From Prevotellaceae bacterium UBA7017 (lineage in GTDB: Bacteria; Bacteroidota; Bacteroidia; Bacteroidales; Bacteroidaceae): a stretch of 8,411 nt of DNA. The translations under genes were made by a program, and so were the position numbers. The stretch lies in NCBI GenBank assembly GCA_002449535.1, contig DJWZ01000150.1, positions 15,741 through 24,151 of the forward strand. Reading direction: 5' to 3'. How positions within the stretch are numbered: the stretch's first letter is position 1; every line of letters starts with the position of its first letter. Under the pieces are notes generated by a model that worked only from the letters and a program-made list of their open reading frames with translations, did no database searches and had not been told where the DNA came from. Shown here piece by piece: positions 1-5,647 of this stretch.

Positions 1-511
1 CATTGGTAAAGGTGGACAGGATGTAGATAAGTTGAAGGAAGAATTGAAGAAACTCTATGGTAAGGAGATTCAAATCAATATCTTCGAGATAAAGAAACCA
101 GACCTCGATGCTAATATCGTTGCAAATTCTATCGCTCGCCAGGTAGAGGGCAAGATTGCTTATCGTCGCGCTATAAAGATGGCTATCCAAAATACCATGC
201 GCGCCGGTGCTGAAGGCATCAAGGTCCAGATTTCTGGTCGTCTGAATGGTGCAGAAATCGCACGTTCAGAGATGCTCAAAGAAGGTCGTACACCACTGCA
301 TACATTCCGTGCAGATATCGACTACTGCAAGACAGAAGCTCTTACAAAGGTCGGACTCCTCGGTATTAAGGTATGGATATGCCGTGGTGAGGTTTACGGA
401 AAACGTGATCTCGCACCTAACTTCTCTCAGGAGAAGACTGGCGGCAACCGTCCTGGCGCAGGTCGTCGCGAAGGTCGTGGTGGAAACCGTAAGAGAAACA
501 ATAATCGTTAA
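1..511 (+). CDS. rpsC: 30S ribosomal protein S3 (5' truncated by window edge)
   Basis: The C-terminal 169 residues of S3, a small-subunit head protein at the mRNA entry tunnel, are present; the reading frame begins at base 2. The fragment opens inside the KH domain at its GxxG loop (IGKGGQDVDKL). It continues with the S3 C-terminal domain, including YRRAIK, whose two Arg and one Lys match the residues tied to mRNA helicase activity in E. coli S3, then SGRLNGAEIARSE and PLHTFRADIDY. The protein ends in a low-complexity tail of about 23 residues rich in Gly, Arg and Asn. An in-frame TTG at base 32 is an internal Leu codon, not a start. The stop TAA lies 14 nt before rplP. Identification is certain; the missing N-terminus lies upstream of the window. 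Confidence 0.97.
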   Translation, partial: IGKGGQDVDKLKEELKKLYGKEIQINIFEIKKPDLDANIVANSIARQVEGKIAYRRAIKMAIQNTMRAGAEGIKVQISGRLNGAEIARSEMLKEGRTPLHTFRADIDYCKTEALTKVGLLGIKVWICRGEVYGKRDLAPNFSQEKTGGNRPGAGRREGRGGNRKRNNNR

Positions 512-525
512 AACAAGAAGCTACT

Positions 526-954
526 ATGTTACAGCCAAAAAGAGTAAAATATAGAAGACCGCAAGATGGACGTGGCAATAAAGGCAACGCCCACCGTGGT
601 ACACAGCTTGCTTTCGGTTCTTTCGGTATCAAGACCCTTGAACCAAAGTGGATAGATAGCAGACAAATAGAGGCTGCCCGTGTGGCAATCAACCGTAAGA
701 TGAACCGTGAAGGTCAGGTGTGGATTCGTATCTTCCCTGATAAACCAATCACAAGAAAACCTGCGGATGTACGTATGGGTAAAGGTAAGGGTGACCCAGC
801 AGGATGGGTGGCTCCTGTAACACCAGGACGTATCCTCTTCGAGATTGAAGGTGTTCCTTTCGATATCGCAAAAGAGGCTCTCAGACTTGGAGCACAGAAA
901 TTGCCTGTTAAAACAAAATTTGTTGTACGTCGTGATTACGACAAAAACGCTTAA
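526..954 (+). CDS. rplP: 50S ribosomal protein L16
   Basis: L16 is a large-subunit protein that contacts the A-site tRNA region and is needed late in 50S assembly. The 142-residue length is near the usual 136 to 144. Typical motifs are seen: the start MLQPKRVKYRR, the segment RGTQLAFGSFGIK (about 24-36), the loop VRMGKGKG (82-89) and the C-terminal ALRLGAQKLPVKTKFV. Arg83 corresponds to the arginine that is hydroxylated in E. coli L16, though no such modification can be inferred here. Start ATG follows rpsC by 14 nt with no Shine-Dalgarno sequence. The next gene, rpmC, begins 3 nt after the stop. Confidence 0.98.
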   Translation: MLQPKRVKYRRPQDGRGNKGNAHRGTQLAFGSFGIKTLEPKWIDSRQIEAARVAINRKMNREGQVWIRIFPDKPITRKPADVRMGKGKGDPAGWVAPVTPGRILFEIEGVPFDIAKEALRLGAQKLPVKTKFVVRRDYDKNA

Positions 955-957
955 ACT

Positions 958-1152
958 ATGAAGATTAAAGAATTAAAAGAACTTGATGTCAAGGAATTGA
1001 CAGAGAAGTTGGAGAATGCACAGTCAGCTCTCGAGACAATGAAGCTGAACCACACAGTGTCTCCCCTCGAGAATCCATCACAGATTAAAGCGGCTCGTCG
1101 TGACATCGCACGTATGAAAACAGAGATTCGCTTACGTGAACTTAACAAATAA
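958..1152 (+). CDS. rpmC: 50S ribosomal protein L29
   Basis: L29 is a small, two-helix large-subunit protein near the polypeptide exit tunnel, part of the docking platform for ribosome-associated factors. The 64 residues fit the family (about 63-70). The sequence shows the expected first helix (KIKELKELDVKELTEKL), a short loop, and the signature helix ARRDIARMKTEIRLRE near residues 46-61. It sits between rplP and rpsQ, its normal place. It starts 3 nt after the rplP stop and ends in tandem stops (TAATAA), the second of which runs into the upstream base of rpsQ. A minus-strand ORF over the same bases is a shadow. Confidence 0.97.
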   Translation: MKIKELKELDVKELTEKLENAQSALETMKLNHTVSPLENPSQIKAARRDIARMKTEIRLRELNK

Positions 1153-1154
1153 TA

Positions 1155-1421
1155 ATGGTCCAGATGGAAATGCGTAATTTAAGAAAGACAAGACAGGGTG
1201 TTGTTACAAGCAACAAGATGGATAAAACCATTGTTATTGCATCCAAGTTCAAGGAGAAGCACCCAATCTATGGTAAGTTTGTGCAGAAGACTAAAAAGTA
1301 TCATGCACATGATGAGAAGAATGAGGCAAATGTAGGTGATACAGTCCTCATTATGGAGACACGTCCACTCTCCAAGACAAAGAGGTGGAGATTAGTTTCA
1401 ATAATTGAAAAAGCTAAGTAA
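1155..1421 (+). CDS. rpsQ: 30S ribosomal protein S17
   Basis: S17 is a primary 16S rRNA binding protein with an OB-fold, acting early in 30S assembly. Motifs seen are GVVTSNKMDKT (15-25), KHPIYGKFV, KYHAHDE (48-54) and the C-terminal signature GDTVLIMETRPLSKTKRW (61-78). The start is uncertain. ATG at 1155 gives 88 residues, has an A-rich upstream context with A at -3, and lies 2 nt after rpmC. ATG at 1164 gives 85 residues starting MEMRNLRK, closer to the beginning I recall for related Bacteroidota S17 proteins, but its upstream context is poorer. I keep 1155 and flag 1164 as a real alternative. The product is certain. Confidence 0.95.
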   Translation: MVQMEMRNLRKTRQGVVTSNKMDKTIVIASKFKEKHPIYGKFVQKTKKYHAHDEKNEANVGDTVLIMETRPLSKTKRWRLVSIIEKAK

Positions 1422-1423
1422 TT

Positions 1424-1789
1424 ATGATACAGGCAGAATCAAGACTTACAGTATGTGACAACAGCGGTGCACGTGAGGCTCTTTGCATTCGCGTACTTGG
1501 TGGTACACGTCGCCGTTATGCAAGTGTTGGTGACACTATCGTCGTTGCTGTCAAGAATGTTATCGCTTCAAGCGATTTAAAGAAAGGTGCAGTATCAAAG
1601 GCTCTTATCGTACGTACAAAGAAAGAGATTCGTCGTGCTGATGGTTCATACATCCGTTTCGATGATAACGCTTGCGTACTTCTGAACAATGCTGGTGAAT
1701 TACGTGGCAGCCGTATCTTCGGTCCTGTTGCTCGTGAACTCCGTGCAGTTAACATGAAGGTGGTTTCTTTGGCGCCTGAGGTACTTTAG
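1424..1789 (+). CDS. rplN: 50S ribosomal protein L14
   Basis: L14 is a five-stranded beta-barrel protein on the interface side of the 50S subunit that helps form the bridge to helix 44 of 16S rRNA, and it is the docking site of the silencing factor RsfS. The 121 residues match the family (about 122). It starts MIQAESRLTVCDNSGARE and carries the family signature ALIVRTKKEIRRADGSYI (60-77) followed by RFDDNACVLLN, then RGSRIFGPVARELR. It starts 2 nt after the rpsQ stop. It is the only gene here ending in TAG, with a 30-nt spacer before rplX that shows no clear structure. Confidence 0.98.
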   Translation: MIQAESRLTVCDNSGAREALCIRVLGGTRRRYASVGDTIVVAVKNVIASSDLKKGAVSKALIVRTKKEIRRADGSYIRFDDNACVLLNNAGELRGSRIFGPVARELRAVNMKVVSLAPEVL

Positions 1790-1819
1790 TCTTCACGAAC
1801 TTCTAAAAAAGTAAAAACA

Positions 1820-2137
1820 ATGAGTAAGTTACATATTAAGAAAGACGATACCGTTATTGTTCTTACCGGTAGAGATAAGGGCAAGAAGGGAAAGGTACAG
1901 AAGGTACTCGTAAAAGAAGAGCGCGCAATCGTCGAGGGTATCAATATGGTATCTAAGAGCCAGAAGCCTTCTGCAAAGAACCCACAAGGTGGTATCGTGA
2001 AACAAGAGGCTCCAATCCATATTTCAAACTTGAGCCTCATTGATCCAAAGAGCGGTAAGGCAACTCGTGTTTCTATCAAGCATGAGGGTAAGAATGTTAT
2101 CCGTATCTCTAAAAAATCAGGGGAGGAAATCAAGTAA
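1820..2137 (+). CDS. rplX: 50S ribosomal protein L24
   Basis: L24 is an assembly initiator protein of the large subunit that binds the 5' region of 23S rRNA and later sits near the exit tunnel. The 105 residues match the family (about 102-106). The N-terminal KOW motif is clear (VIVLTGRDKGKKGKV, about 12-26), followed by IVEGINMVSKSQKPS and the C-terminal strand region NLSLIDPKSGKATRV. The start ATG is preceded by AAAACA with no Shine-Dalgarno sequence, normal for Bacteroidota. Its stop codon overlaps the rplE start by one base (TAATG), implying translational coupling, and its last codons hold the ribosome binding site of rplE. Confidence 0.98.
   Translation: MSKLHIKKDDTVIVLTGRDKGKKGKVQKVLVKEERAIVEGINMVSKSQKPSAKNPQGGIVKQEAPIHISNLSLIDPKSGKATRVSIKHEGKNVIRISKKSGEEIK
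2120..2127 (+). promoter_or_regulatory. Shine-Dalgarno sequence for rplE inside rplX
   Basis: GGGGAGGA lies within the last codons of rplX, with the GGAGG core at 2122-2126 and 10 nt to the rplE ATG. It is complementary to the CCUCC anti-Shine-Dalgarno core of 16S rRNA. It could partly follow from the Gly-Glu-Glu codons GGGGAGGAA, where the choice of GGG and GAG makes the motif. It is one of three clear Shine-Dalgarno sequences in the window; most starts here have none. Confidence 0.6.
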
Positions 2138-2682
2138 TGGAAACAGCACAGTTAAAGAAAGTATATAAGGAGACTATTGCTCCTGAGTTGAAGAAGCAGT
2201 TCAACTACTCTTCAGCAATGCAGATTCCTGAGCTGAAGAAGATTGTTATCAACATGGGTCTCGGCAATGCTACACAGGATAAGAAGATTATCGATGTAGC
2301 TATCAATGAGATTACAACAATCACAGGTCAGAAGGCTGTTGCCACATTCTCAAAGAAGGATATTGCAAACTTCAAGTTGCGTAAGAAGATGCCTATCGGT
2401 GTTATGGTTACATTGCGTCGTGAGCGCATGTATGAGTTCCTTGAGAGACTCGTTCGTGTAGCTCTGCCACGTATCCGTGACTTCAAGGGTATCCAGTCAA
2501 AACTTGATGGTCGTGGAAATTATACCTTGGGTATCCAGGAGCAGATTATCTTCCCTGAGATAAACATTGATGCTATCGATCGCATACAGGGTATGAATAT
2601 TACCTTTGTAACAACAGCCAAGACTGATGAAGAAGGCTATGCTCTTCTCAAAGCTTTTGGTCTGCCATTTAAGAACGCTTAA
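2137..2682 (+). CDS. rplE: 50S ribosomal protein L5
   Basis: L5 binds 5S rRNA and forms part of the central protuberance, contacting the P-site tRNA and S13. The 181 residues match the family (about 179-185). Family motifs in order are IPELKKIVINMGLGNA (30-45), the segment TGQKAVATFSKKDIANFKLR (63-82), GVMVTLRRERMYEFLERL (88-105), RDFKGIQSKLDGRGNYTLG (114-132) and EQIIFPEI (135-142). The ATG overlaps the rplX stop by one base and has a strong Shine-Dalgarno sequence 10 nt upstream. Of about ten Arg codons only one is AGA; the rest are CGT or CGC, the bias of a highly expressed gene. In E. coli the start of this gene is the S8 repressor site; I see no clear equivalent hairpin at this start. 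Confidence 0.98.
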   Translation: METAQLKKVYKETIAPELKKQFNYSSAMQIPELKKIVINMGLGNATQDKKIIDVAINEITTITGQKAVATFSKKDIANFKLRKKMPIGVMVTLRRERMYEFLERLVRVALPRIRDFKGIQSKLDGRGNYTLGIQEQIIFPEINIDAIDRIQGMNITFVTTAKTDEEGYALLKAFGLPFKNA

Positions 2683-2694
2683 TTATTATAGAAT

Positions 2695-2997
2695 ATGGCA
2701 AAAGAATCAATGAAGGCTCGCGAGGTAAAGCGTGCTAAACTGGTTGCTAGATATGCAGAGAAACGCGCAGCTTTGAAGAAGGTAATAGCTACCTCTGAAG
2801 ATGCTGCAGAACGTTATGAAGCAGCTCGCGCATTGCAGGCAATACCAAAGAATGCCAATCCTATACGCTTACACAATCGTTGTAAGGTGACAGGACGTCC
2901 AAAGGGTTATATTCGCCAGTTTGGTATCTCACGTATTCAGTTCCGTGAGATGGCGTCAGCTGGTCTTATACCTGGTGTAAAGAAGGCAAGCTGGTAA
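2695..2997 (+). CDS. rpsN: 30S ribosomal protein S14 (long, zinc-free form)
   Basis: S14 sits in the head of the small subunit and is needed for late 30S assembly. At 100 residues this is the long form, like the 101-residue E. coli protein, not the 61-residue zinc-binding form. Only one cysteine (Cys63) remains, so there is no CxxC pair to hold zinc. Motifs are MAKESMKAREVKR at the start, NRCKVTGRPKGYIRQFGISR (61-80) and the terminal IPGVKKASW. The middle stretch (about 29-52, KVIATSEDAAERYEAARALQ) is longer than the 89-residue version I recall from other Bacteroidota and closer in length to the proteobacterial one. It starts 12 nt after rplE and is followed by the largest internal spacer of the operon. 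Confidence 0.97.
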   Translation: MAKESMKAREVKRAKLVARYAEKRAALKKVIATSEDAAERYEAARALQAIPKNANPIRLHNRCKVTGRPKGYIRQFGISRIQFREMASAGLIPGVKKASW

Positions 2998-3034
2998 GAA
3001 AAGAAAGAATTGGGAGAAAACATCTTCCGTATTA

Positions 3035-3068
3035 TTTAATATTGTCGGGGTAGGCCCGATTAATTAAA
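3035..3068 (+). promoter_or_regulatory. Two-helix hairpin in rpsN-rpsH spacer, candidate mRNA regulatory site
   Basis: In the 84-nt spacer before rpsH the RNA can form an inner helix GTCGGG/CCCGAT (3044-3049 with 3055-3060, one G-U pair, loop GTAGG) and an outer helix TTTAAT/ATTAAA (3035-3040 with 3063-3068), separated by a small asymmetric internal loop (ATT against TA). No U-tract follows closely enough for a good rho-independent terminator. A helix with a small internal loop just ahead of the S8 gene invites comparison with the S8 site on 16S rRNA, but that link is only inference. The remaining spacer bases are A-rich and show nothing else. Confidence 0.4.
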
Positions 3069-3081
3069 AAATTATTTTAAA

Positions 3082-3477
3082 ATGACAGATCCAATAGCAG
3101 ATTATCTGACACGACTCAGAAATGCAATCATGGCGAAACATCGTGTGGTTGAAGTTCCTGCGTCAAACCTTAAGAAGGAGATGACAAAAATCCTCTTCGA
3201 GAAAGGTTACATCTTGAACTACAAGTTCATAGAGGATGGTCCTCAGGGCTCTATTAAGATTGCCTTGAAGTATGATCCTATCACAAAGCAAAACGCTATC
3301 AAGAGTTTGCAGCGTGTCTCTACACCAGGCTTGCGTCAGTATGCCGGTTATAAGGACATGCCGAGAGTAATTAACGGATTGGGCATCGCAATACTGTCCA
3401 CATCTAAAGGTGTAATGACAGACAAGGAAGCTGCTGAGCAGAAGATTGGTGGCGAAGTTCTTGCTTATGTATATTAA
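3082..3477 (+). CDS. rpsH: 30S ribosomal protein S8
   Basis: S8 is a primary 16S rRNA binding protein of the central domain and, in E. coli, the translational repressor of the spc operon. The 131 residues match the family (about 130-132). The N-terminal domain starts MTDPIADYLTRLRNAIMA and contains VVEVPASNLKKEM. The C-terminal RNA-binding part contains the signature GLGIAILSTSKGVMTDKE (99-116) and the ending GGEVLAYVY. The ATG is preceded by AATTATTTTAAA with no Shine-Dalgarno sequence. It follows the 84-nt spacer and the hairpin at 3035-3068, the only substantial gap before rpmJ, so feedback control could enter here. This is inferred from position alone. Confidence 0.98.
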   Translation: MTDPIADYLTRLRNAIMAKHRVVEVPASNLKKEMTKILFEKGYILNYKFIEDGPQGSIKIALKYDPITKQNAIKSLQRVSTPGLRQYAGYKDMPRVINGLGIAILSTSKGVMTDKEAAEQKIGGEVLAYVY

Positions 3478-3479
3478 TT

Positions 3480-3486
3480 GGGAGGA
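3480..3486 (+). promoter_or_regulatory. Shine-Dalgarno sequence fixing the rplF start
   Basis: GGGAGGA, with the GGAGG core at 3481-3485, sits 7 nt before the ATG at 3493, an ideal spacing. It decides the start: an in-frame TTG at 3478 would put this motif inside the coding region and add five residues (MGGFI) that are not part of L6. It is noteworthy because most genes here lack such a motif. Confidence 0.75.
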
Positions 3487-3492
3487 TTTATT

Positions 3493-4059
3493 ATGTCAAG
3501 AATAGGTAAGTTACCAATTACTATCCCTTCAGGTGTTACAGTATCACAGAATGGTGAAATCGTCACTGTTAAAGGTCCTAAGGGCGAACTCACTCAGAAG
3601 GTTGATTCATCCATCAAAGTTATCATTGAGGATGGTCATGTAAAATTTGAAATAGACGAAAACAGCCCTGTAGAAGTAAAGCAGAAGCAGGCATTTCATG
3701 GTCTTTATCGTTCACTCATTAATAACATGGTTGTAGGTGTCAGTGAAGGATATAAGAAGACTCTTGAGCTTGTAGGTGTCGGCTATCGTGTATCAAACAA
3801 GGGCAATCTTATTGAGTTCTCACTCGGTTATACACACCCAATCTTCATTGAACTTCCAAAAGAAGTTAAGGTAGAGACCAAGTCTGAGCGTAATCAGAAT
3901 CCGCTACTCATCCTTGAGTCTTGCGACAAGCAACTCATCGGTATGATTTGTGCAAAGATCCGTTCTTTCCGTAAGCCAGAGCCTTATAAGGGCAAGGGTA
4001 TTTTGTTCCAAGGCGAGGTTATCCGCAGAAAGTCTGGTAAATCAGCAGCGGCTAAGTAA
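3493..4059 (+). CDS. rplF: 50S ribosomal protein L6
   Basis: L6 is a two-domain large-subunit protein near the base of the L7/L12 stalk and the sarcin-ricin loop, where it supports elongation factor binding. From ATG 3493 it has 188 residues, a little longer than the 177 of E. coli; the start MSRIGKLPITIP is typical. The first domain includes VTVKGPKGELTQ (24-35) and ends near SLINNMVVGVSEGYKKTLELVGVGYRV. The second domain carries the family signature PEPYKGKGILFQGEV (162-176) and ends RRKSGKSAAAK. The longer upstream reading (TTG at 3478) is rejected because a strong Shine-Dalgarno sequence lies between it and the ATG. It ends in tandem TAA stops. Confidence 0.97.
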   Translation: MSRIGKLPITIPSGVTVSQNGEIVTVKGPKGELTQKVDSSIKVIIEDGHVKFEIDENSPVEVKQKQAFHGLYRSLINNMVVGVSEGYKKTLELVGVGYRVSNKGNLIEFSLGYTHPIFIELPKEVKVETKSERNQNPLLILESCDKQLIGMICAKIRSFRKPEPYKGKGILFQGEVIRRKSGKSAAAK

Positions 4060-4085
4060 TAATCTTTAAAACATACTTAACGATT

Positions 4086-4430
4086 ATGAAAAATAAGAAA
4101 GTAGAAAGACGAATCAAGATAAAGTATAGAATTCGCAAGAATGTAAGTGGCACAGCAGAGCGTCCACGTCTCAGTGTATTCCGCTCTAATAAGCAGATTT
4201 ACGTTCAGGTTATTAACGATGTTGACGGGCGTACACTGGCAAGTGCTTCATCTATCGGCATGGAAGCAATGCCAAAGATTGAGCAGGCTGCAAAGGTCGG
4301 AGCACTTCTTGCTGAGAAGGCAAAGGCCGCAGGTATCACCTCAGTAGTATTTGACCGTAACGGCTACCTCTATCATGGACGCGTAAAGGCACTTGCCGAC
4401 GCTGCACGTGAGGGTGGTCTTAACTTCTAA
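4086..4430 (+). CDS. rplR: 50S ribosomal protein L18
   Basis: L18 binds 5S rRNA with L5 and helps fix it in the central protuberance. The 114 residues match the family (about 114-120). The basic N-terminus (KNKKVERRIKIKYRIRK) contacts rRNA. The core signatures are ERPRLSVFRSNKQIYVQV (25-42) and, at the C-terminus, VVFDRNGYLYHGRVKALADA (87-106) followed by AREGGLNF. It starts 26 nt after rplF, with no Shine-Dalgarno sequence, and ends 14 nt before rpsE. The + strand ORF in another frame over 4147-4347 is a shadow of this gene. Confidence 0.98.
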   Translation: MKNKKVERRIKIKYRIRKNVSGTAERPRLSVFRSNKQIYVQVINDVDGRTLASASSIGMEAMPKIEQAAKVGALLAEKAKAAGITSVVFDRNGYLYHGRVKALADAAREGGLNF

Positions 4431-4444
4431 ACGATATTACAGCA

Positions 4445-4948
4445 ATGGAAAAAGCAAAAATTAACAATGAAGAATTGAAAGAGAAGCTGGTAGCCATCAA
4501 CCGCGTAACAAAGGTTACGAAGGGTGGTCGTACCTTCACATTCGCTGCTATTGTCGTTGTAGGTGACGGTAATGGTACTATCGGATGGGGACTCGGAAAG
4601 GCCGGTGAGGTACAGCAGGCTATCGCAAAGGGTGCAGATTCTGCACGTAAGAATCTTATAAAGGTTCCTGTACTGAAAGGTACAATACCACACGAAGTAG
4701 AATGTAACTTTGGTGGAGCACAGGTATTCTTGAAGCCAGCAGCTGCTGGTACTGGTATGGTTGCCGGTGGCGCTATGCGTGCTGTATTGGAGAGCGCAGG
4801 TGTTAATGATGTGTTGGCAAAGTCTAAGGGCTCGTCTAACCCTCATAACCTCGTAAAGGCTACTATTAAGGCTCTGAGCATGATGCGTGACGCATATACT
4901 GTAGCACACGATCGTGGTATTGATATGAAGAAAGTGTTTAACGGATAA
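4445..4948 (+). CDS. rpsE: 30S ribosomal protein S5
   Basis: S5 lies near the decoding centre and mRNA entry channel; changes in it alter accuracy and spectinomycin response in other bacteria. The 167 residues match E. coli (167). The N-terminal double-stranded-RNA-binding-like domain runs from about 12 to 78 with INRVTKVTKGGRTFTFAAIV and the Gly-rich GDGNGTIGWGLGKAGEV (40-56). The C-terminal domain contains LKPAAAGTGMVAGGAMRAVLE (97-117) and KSKGSSNPHNLVKATI. The KGG at 26-28 lies in the loop where spectinomycin resistance changes are known in E. coli; nothing there looks abnormal. A 182-codon minus-strand ORF covering this gene is a shadow. Confidence 0.98.
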   Translation: MEKAKINNEELKEKLVAINRVTKVTKGGRTFTFAAIVVVGDGNGTIGWGLGKAGEVQQAIAKGADSARKNLIKVPVLKGTIPHEVECNFGGAQVFLKPAAAGTGMVAGGAMRAVLESAGVNDVLAKSKGSSNPHNLVKATIKALSMMRDAYTVAHDRGIDMKKVFNG

Positions 4949-4952
4949 AATA

Positions 4953-4960
4953 GGAAGGAG
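4953..4960 (+). promoter_or_regulatory. Shine-Dalgarno sequence for rpmD
   Basis: GGAAGGAG in the 17-nt rpsE-rpmD spacer ends 5 nt before the rpmD ATG, with AAGGAG at 4955-4960 complementary to the CUCCUU of the 16S rRNA end. It is a full non-coding Shine-Dalgarno sequence, the clearest in the window since it cannot be explained by codon content. Confidence 0.75.
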
Positions 4961-4965
4961 AAAAA

Positions 4966-5142
4966 ATGGCAACAATTAAAATTCAACAGATAAAGAGCCG
5001 TATCGGCGCTTCTGCAGATCAGAAGCGTACCCTTCTTGCACTTGGTTTACATAAGATATCTCAGGTAATAGAAAAGGAGGATACTCCTTCGGTCCGTGGC
5101 ATGATTCGCAAGGTACACCACCTTGTTAAGGTAGTAGAGTAA
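4966..5142 (+). CDS. rpmD: 50S ribosomal protein L30
   Basis: L30 is a small large-subunit protein found in most but not all bacteria. The reading frame from ATG 4966 to TAA encodes 58 residues, starting MATIKIQQIKSRIGASADQK and ending RKVHHLVKVVE. The family core is visible: a first strand IKIQQIKSRIG, then the helix QKRTLLALGLHKI with the near-invariant Leu-Gly-Leu, then the segment TPSVRGMIRKVHHLVKV, which matches the typical T..VRGMI.KV.HLV pattern. Its place between rpsE and rplO is the standard one. It has a strong Shine-Dalgarno sequence and tandem TAA stops. Too short for many ORF callers, it is nonetheless certain. Confidence 0.97.
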   Translation: MATIKIQQIKSRIGASADQKRTLLALGLHKISQVIEKEDTPSVRGMIRKVHHLVKVVE

Positions 5143-5166
5143 TAACATATTAAACGACACAGAATT

Positions 5167-5613
5167 ATGAAATTGAATAATTTGCAGCCAGCTGCTGGTT
5201 CAACCCATTCACGTCGTCGTATCGGTCGCGGTCCTGGTTCAGGATTGGGTGGTACCTCTACTCGTGGTCACAAGGGTGCTAAGGCACGTTCTGGTTATAA
5301 GAAAAAGATTGGTTTCGAAGGCGGTCAGATGCCTCTGCAGCGTCGAGTTCCAAAGTTCGGTTTTAAGAACATCAACCATAAGGAGTATTTTGCTGTAAAT
5401 CTCTCTACTCTGCAGAAGTTGGCAGAAAAGAAGGGATGGACAGAAATTGGTATACCTCAGCTTGTTGAGGCAGGCTTGACAAACGGCAAGGAAATGGTTA
5501 AAATTCTTGCTAATGGTGAACTTAAAGCAAAGCTAACAGTAAAAGCTAATGCTTTCTCTAAAACTGCGGAAGAAGCTATCAAAGCAGTTGGTGGTGAGGC
5601 AGTAGTTCTTTAA
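5167..5613 (+). CDS. rplO: 50S ribosomal protein L15
   Basis: L15 is a late-assembling large-subunit protein with a long extended N-terminal arm that threads into 23S rRNA. The 148 residues are close to the family's 144-150. The arm contains the typical Gly/Arg-rich run RIGRGPGSGLGGTSTRGHKG (18-37) and EGGQMPLQRRVPKFGF (51-66). The globular C-terminal part has KILANGELKAKLTVKANAFS (112-131) and ends AIKAVGGEAVVL. The start ATG is 24 nt after rpmD with no Shine-Dalgarno sequence. Its stop codon lies in TTCTTTAA (5606-5613), which recurs at 5625-5632 as the left arm of the secY hairpin. Confidence 0.98.
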   Translation: MKLNNLQPAAGSTHSRRRIGRGPGSGLGGTSTRGHKGAKARSGYKKKIGFEGGQMPLQRRVPKFGFKNINHKEYFAVNLSTLQKLAEKKGWTEIGIPQLVEAGLTNGKEMVKILANGELKAKLTVKANAFSKTAEEAIKAVGGEAVVL

Positions 5614-5624
5614 AATACCATAAC

Positions 5625-5644
5625 TTCTTTAATTCCTTAAAGAA
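5625..5644 (+). promoter_or_regulatory. Perfect 8-bp inverted repeat just before secY start
   Basis: TTCTTTAA (5625-5632) and TTAAAGAA (5637-5644) form a perfect 8-bp stem with a TTCC loop, ending 3 nt before the secY ATG. The same left arm occurs at 5606-5613, over the rplO stop codon, so the right arm has two possible partners. There is one G-C pair only, so the helix is weak. A role in secY translation is inference; no U-tract follows, so it is not a terminator. Confidence 0.4.
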
Positions 5645-5647
5645 ACA

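Noticed and set aside
246..554. 102-codon + strand ORF bridging rpsC and rplP in another frame
   Set aside because: Out-of-frame reading of S3 codons; the true rplP start and rpsC stop both lie within it.
1790..1819. Regulatory structure in the rplN-rplX spacer
   Set aside because: Only a weak ACTT/AAGT match in a 30-nt AT-rich spacer; not better than chance.
3010..3044. Possible internal promoter before rpsH (TTG at 3010, TAATATTG at 3037)
   Set aside because: The -7 box has a mismatch in TTTG and the spacing to the only -33-like TTG is about 24 nt, longer than the usual 19-21; AT-rich chance match.
3045..3078. Rho-independent terminator in the rpsN-rpsH spacer
   Set aside because: The stem is short and the bases after it are A-rich; no adequate U-run follows.
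3478..3492. Upstream TTG start for rplF adding MGGFI
   Set aside because: The added codons are the Shine-Dalgarno region (GGGAGGA) of the ATG at 3493, and L6 normally starts MSRIGK.
4427..4975. 182-codon minus-strand ORF covering rpsE
   Set aside because: It lies antisense to a certain S5 gene, has a Cys/Thr/Ser-rich composition typical of a reverse-frame artefact, and shows no recognisable domain.
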